Positions 5,120-7,317 of a stretch of 7,317 bases of DNA are shown piece by piece. The translations under genes and the position numbers were made by a program. The notes beneath the pieces are model-generated. The model saw only the letters and a program-made list of their open reading frames with translations, was not told the origin of the DNA and did no database searches. Source of the stretch: Anaerolineaceae bacterium (GTDB taxonomy: Bacteria; Planctomycetota; Phycisphaerae; FEN-1346; JAACEH01); the NCBI GenBank assembly GCA_011682595.1, contig JAACEH010000169.1, forward strand, positions 1 to 7,317, read 5' to 3'. Within the stretch, counting starts at the first letter, position 1, and each line of letters begins with the position of its first letter.

Positions 5120-6426
5120 ATGACCATTGCAGAAACCAAGTCTGATAAGAAAAAGAAAAACAACTCGGCCGGCAAGGCCCGCAAGAGCGGCAACGGACGC
5201 AGGGGCCGGGCCAAGCCGATTGTCATGATCAGTTCCTATCCGCCGCGACTGTGCGGAATCGGGACCTTCTGCGAAGAGGCTCGCGAGTTTATCCAGCAAC
5301 GGTTCCCCAACCGCGACGTGCTGGTCATATCGCATACCGACGGCGATGGCGAGGGGGTCTTCCCGCTGATTAACATGGGTGTCCACGACTGGTGGCGGCC
5401 GGTGGTCAAGAAAATCCAGCAACTGGACCCCTACGCGATTCACATCGAACACGAATACGGCCTGTACGAGTACCACGACGAGCGCGGACGCGGCGACCAG
5501 AACGACGGCTTCATCGAATTGCTGGGCCAGTTGGAGCCCTGGCCCGTGGTCGTCGAGCCGCACACCATTCACGGCCGGCTGGCCGACTGGGAAGCCGACT
5601 TCGTTTACCGGATGTGCAACCGCTCGGACGTGGTGCTGCTGAAGTGCCATTACCAGAAATGGCGATTCGACTGGACCTGCACCAGCCGCGGGTGGAAGAC
5701 GCCGCAGAACATCATGGTCGTCCCGCACGGAGCCCGCAGCGACCGCCGCTACAGCGTCGATGAGGTCGTCGAGCTGCGCAAGGAACTGGGCCTGGACAAC
5801 AAGCTGGCTCGCCACGTGGTCGGCCTGATCGGATGGATTCAGAACAACAAGCGGTGGGACATCCTGACCAGCATGTGGGAAGACATCGCCCGCGAATTGT
5901 GGGACCGCACTCGGAAGGAATGGGACCTGCTGGCCGCCGGCGAGATGCGCGACCCGAACCACAAGCCCGACTACGAGAAGTATGTCGGCGAAGTGAAGCT
6001 CCTGGAGGAGAAGGGGCTGGCCCACTTCTACGAGTTCACGCCGCGCGGCGCGTCGTACTACAAGGTCATGGCCCTCTGCGACTTCATCGTCCTGCCCAGC
6101 ATCGACGAGACCCAGTCCGGCACCCTGGCCCGCATCATCGCCATGAACAAACCGTACATCACCACCGCGCCGCTGGAGGGTCTGACGGCCCAGACCATCG
6201 AGAGCGGCGGGGGCTGATGTTCACCAACAGGCGGATGCTCCGGGAGGCCGTCGTCCGTCTGGCCATGGACCGCGACCTGCGTATGCAACTCGGCGACAAC
6301 CTCAAGGAATACCTCGACAAGGTCGTCGCCTGGAACATCGTCGCCGAACAGTACGCCGAGGCCTACGAACTGGCCCGCCAGGGCGCCAAAAAGAAAAAGA
6401 AGATCGTCCTGCCGATGGAGTTCTAG
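5120..6426 (+). CDS. Second GT4-like glycosyltransferase, interrupted by a one-base frameshift
   Basis: A GT-B glycosyltransferase related to the first one in the operon. The first frame runs from ATG 5120 to TGA 6215-6217 (365 residues). It has a Lys/Arg-rich N-terminal extension (9-32), ISSYPPRLCGIGTF (37-50, compare GTYPPEPCGIATF in the first enzyme), IEHEYGLYEY (109-118), VEPHTIHGR (145-153), VPHG (201-204), IGWIQNNKRWD (237-247) and PSIDETQSGTL (326-336). The frame then breaks at GGGGG (6209-6213). The other frame continues directly with a normal GT4-type C-terminus (GLMFTNRRMLREAV, then a helical region) to TAG 6424-6426. A sixth G would join them into one protein of 435 residues ending in a Lys-rich tail. 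Without the shift, the last 70 residues, including the closing C-terminal helices, are lost. Where canonical GT4 enzymes have E-x7-E, this one has Glu330 but Arg338. It probably acts with the first transferase on the same glycan. Whether the break is a sequencing error, slippage or a true lesion is open. Confidence 0.85.
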
Positions 6427-6483
6427 ACGGGGCCTAAACGGCGTAGCCGCAGCAAAGTCGCAAGTTCACTTCCGATGGCCCAC

Positions 6484-6500
6484 TTAGAACCTATCCGACT
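6484..6500 (-). other. Probable right end of the insertion sequence with adjacent CTAA
   Basis: Read on the minus strand, the transposase stop is followed within about 15 bases by GGATAGGTT and then CTAA (TTAG at 6484-6487 on the plus strand). Several IS5-family groups duplicate a CTAR-type target, so the element may end at 6488 with CTAA as one copy of the target duplication. The opposite end is outside the window, so neither the terminal inverted repeat nor the second CTAA can be checked. Confidence 0.35.
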
Positions 6501-7317
6501 ATCAGACTTCGATGCCTGAGCATCGAAACGCGATGAGGCCGAAAACGAAATGAAGCAGCGCGATATAGTTTTCCGTTTTCTTTTCCCATCGGATGAGAAT
6601 CCGGCGAAAGCGGTTGAGCCAACTGTGCGTCCGCTCCGCGACCCATCGCCGAGCCTTCTTGCGCGTGTCGGCTTTCAACTCCTGAGCTTCCTCGCCGCGA
6701 GCCTTGATGTGTGCCGTGTAACCGAATGCCTCTGCCAGTTCCCGCACCTCGTCAAAATCGTAGCCTTTGTCCAGACACAAATGCTGGCGATGATAGGCAC
6801 GCGGTTGGGGGCGTTCGATCGGAATGCTCTCCAATGTCGCTTCGGTCAGTTTCATGTCGTGCCGGTTGGCTCCGTCCACAGCCAAGCCGATGGGGATGCC
6901 CTTGCCTTCACACAGCACGGAGCGTTTGACGCCGCGTTTCCCGCGATCCGTGGGGTTCGGGCCGGTTTTCCCCCCCGCCCAGCGGCGCTTTTGTCATCGC
7001 ACCGTCCATGGCCTGCCACTTCCAGTTCAGGCCGTGCAACGCGTCGTATTCCAGAAGGCTCTGTTTCCAAATGTCCAGGAACACGCCGGCTCGTTCCCAC
7101 TCCTGAAATCGAGCATGGGCCGTTGAGCCGGAACAGATGCCGGTGGCGTCAAGGGCCTTCCACTGGCAGCCGGTGCGTAGGACGAACAGAATCCCGTTCA
7201 TCACCTTGCGATAGCAAATCCGTTTTCGCCCACCGCCTCGCGGATGGGTATTCACGGGCTTGGGCAGCAGCGGCTCGATTCTGCTCCACAGTTCGTCCGA
7301 AATCGTCCACCGCGTCG
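6488..7317 (-). mobile_element. IS5-family insertion sequence, incomplete at the window edge
   Basis: The segment is almost entirely filled by an IS5-type transposase on the minus strand, with a short terminal region after its stop. It lies about 60 bp downstream of the last operon gene and runs against it. Some stretches, for example around 6545-6600, look less GC-rich than the operon, as expected for an acquired element. The outer left end lies just past 7317, judging by how little of the transposase N-terminus is missing. The right boundary at 6488 is an estimate. Confidence 0.75.
6502..7317 (-). CDS. IS5-family DDE transposase, two frames joined at a G run, N-terminus cut by window edge
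   Basis: Cut-and-paste DDE transposase of the IS5 family. The frame is open from the window edge: residues before the GTG at 7255 (ISDELWSRIEPLLPKP) continue the usual N-terminal DUF4096-type domain, so that GTG is internal. The domain goes on through HPRGGGRKR, GCQW and FQEWERAG to the first catalytic Asp in AMDGAMTKAPLGGG (Asp codon 7006-7004). The run of seven G (plus-strand C at 6970-6976) then shifts the frame by +1. Skipping one base restores the expected KTGPNPTDRGKRGVKRS and continues through NRHDMKL, the second Asp in LDKGYD (6771-6769) and the Glu in AERTHSWLNRFRR (6636-6634), to a TGA at 6502-6504. About 270 residues are visible, close to full length. Unshifted, the first frame stops at 6908 and lacks two of the three catalytic residues. 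Some IS5 groups (IS427-like, to my recollection) make transposase by frameshifting, so this may be normal expression, a decayed copy or a sequence error. Confidence 0.88.

Noticed and set aside
2915..6025. Long minus-strand open frames (2915-4057, 3969-5057, 5066-6025) and 1427-2371
   Set aside because: They lie opposite well-supported genes, have low-complexity Val/Gly/Ala/Pro/Gln-rich translations without motifs, and are typical by-products of strong GC bias at third positions.
6208..6217. Programmed -1 ribosomal frameshift heptamer in the second glycosyltransferase
   Set aside because: The zero-frame heptamer is C GGG GGC, so the P-site tRNA would mispair after slipping, and no clear downstream stimulatory structure was seen.
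1..7317. tRNA, rRNA and CRISPR arrays
   Set aside because: No cloverleaf-like sequence, rRNA signature or regularly spaced repeats were seen on either strand.

Overview
The window is GC-rich bacterial DNA with strongly biased third codon positions. It carries a RecQ gene fragment, a four-gene mannose/glycan operon and an incomplete insertion sequence. No marker gene fixes the lineage. The pairing of GT4 enzymes of the 'SGTL' type with a cytoplasmic six-hairpin protein and a stand-alone GDP-mannose pyrophosphorylase reminds me of Planctomycetota or related groups (Bacteroidota, Verrucomicrobiota also use such sets). That placement is inference only.

Layout: (1) 1-1308, plus strand: the C-terminal two thirds of a RecQ-type DNA helicase; its ATP-binding N-terminus lies before the window. 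A perfect 9-bp hairpin spans its stop codon. (2) 1309-1675: a 367-bp gap with no credible gene. It holds a good sigma70-type promoter (TTGAAG-N17-TATAAT), a 9-bp direct repeat flanking that promoter, and about 235 nt of predicted untranslated leader with several inverted repeats. (3) 1676-6426, plus strand: a compact operon of a GT4 glycosyltransferase, a mannose-1-phosphate guanylyltransferase, a six-hairpin (alpha/alpha)6-barrel protein whose start lies inside the preceding gene, and a second GT4-like glycosyltransferase interrupted near its 3' end by a one-base frameshift in a G run. (4) 6427-6487: a short spacer. (5) about 6488-7317, minus strand: an IS5-family insertion sequence whose DDE transposase also reads in two frames, switching at another G run; its far end lies outside the window.

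How the genes may work together: the guanylyltransferase makes GDP-mannose, a donor the two glycosyltransferases could use, and the six-hairpin protein could trim or remodel the product. None of the four proteins shows a signal peptide or membrane segment, and no flippase, polymerase or export gene is present. The segment therefore looks like cytoplasmic synthesis and turnover of a mannose-containing oligosaccharide, glycoconjugate or storage glycan rather than a complete exopolysaccharide export locus. The substrates are not proven by sequence. The most notable points are the structured leader and repeat-flanked promoter, the non-canonical active-site region of both glycosyltransferases, and two independent G-run frameshifts within 800 bp, which may be assembly errors, real slippage sites or true inactivation.
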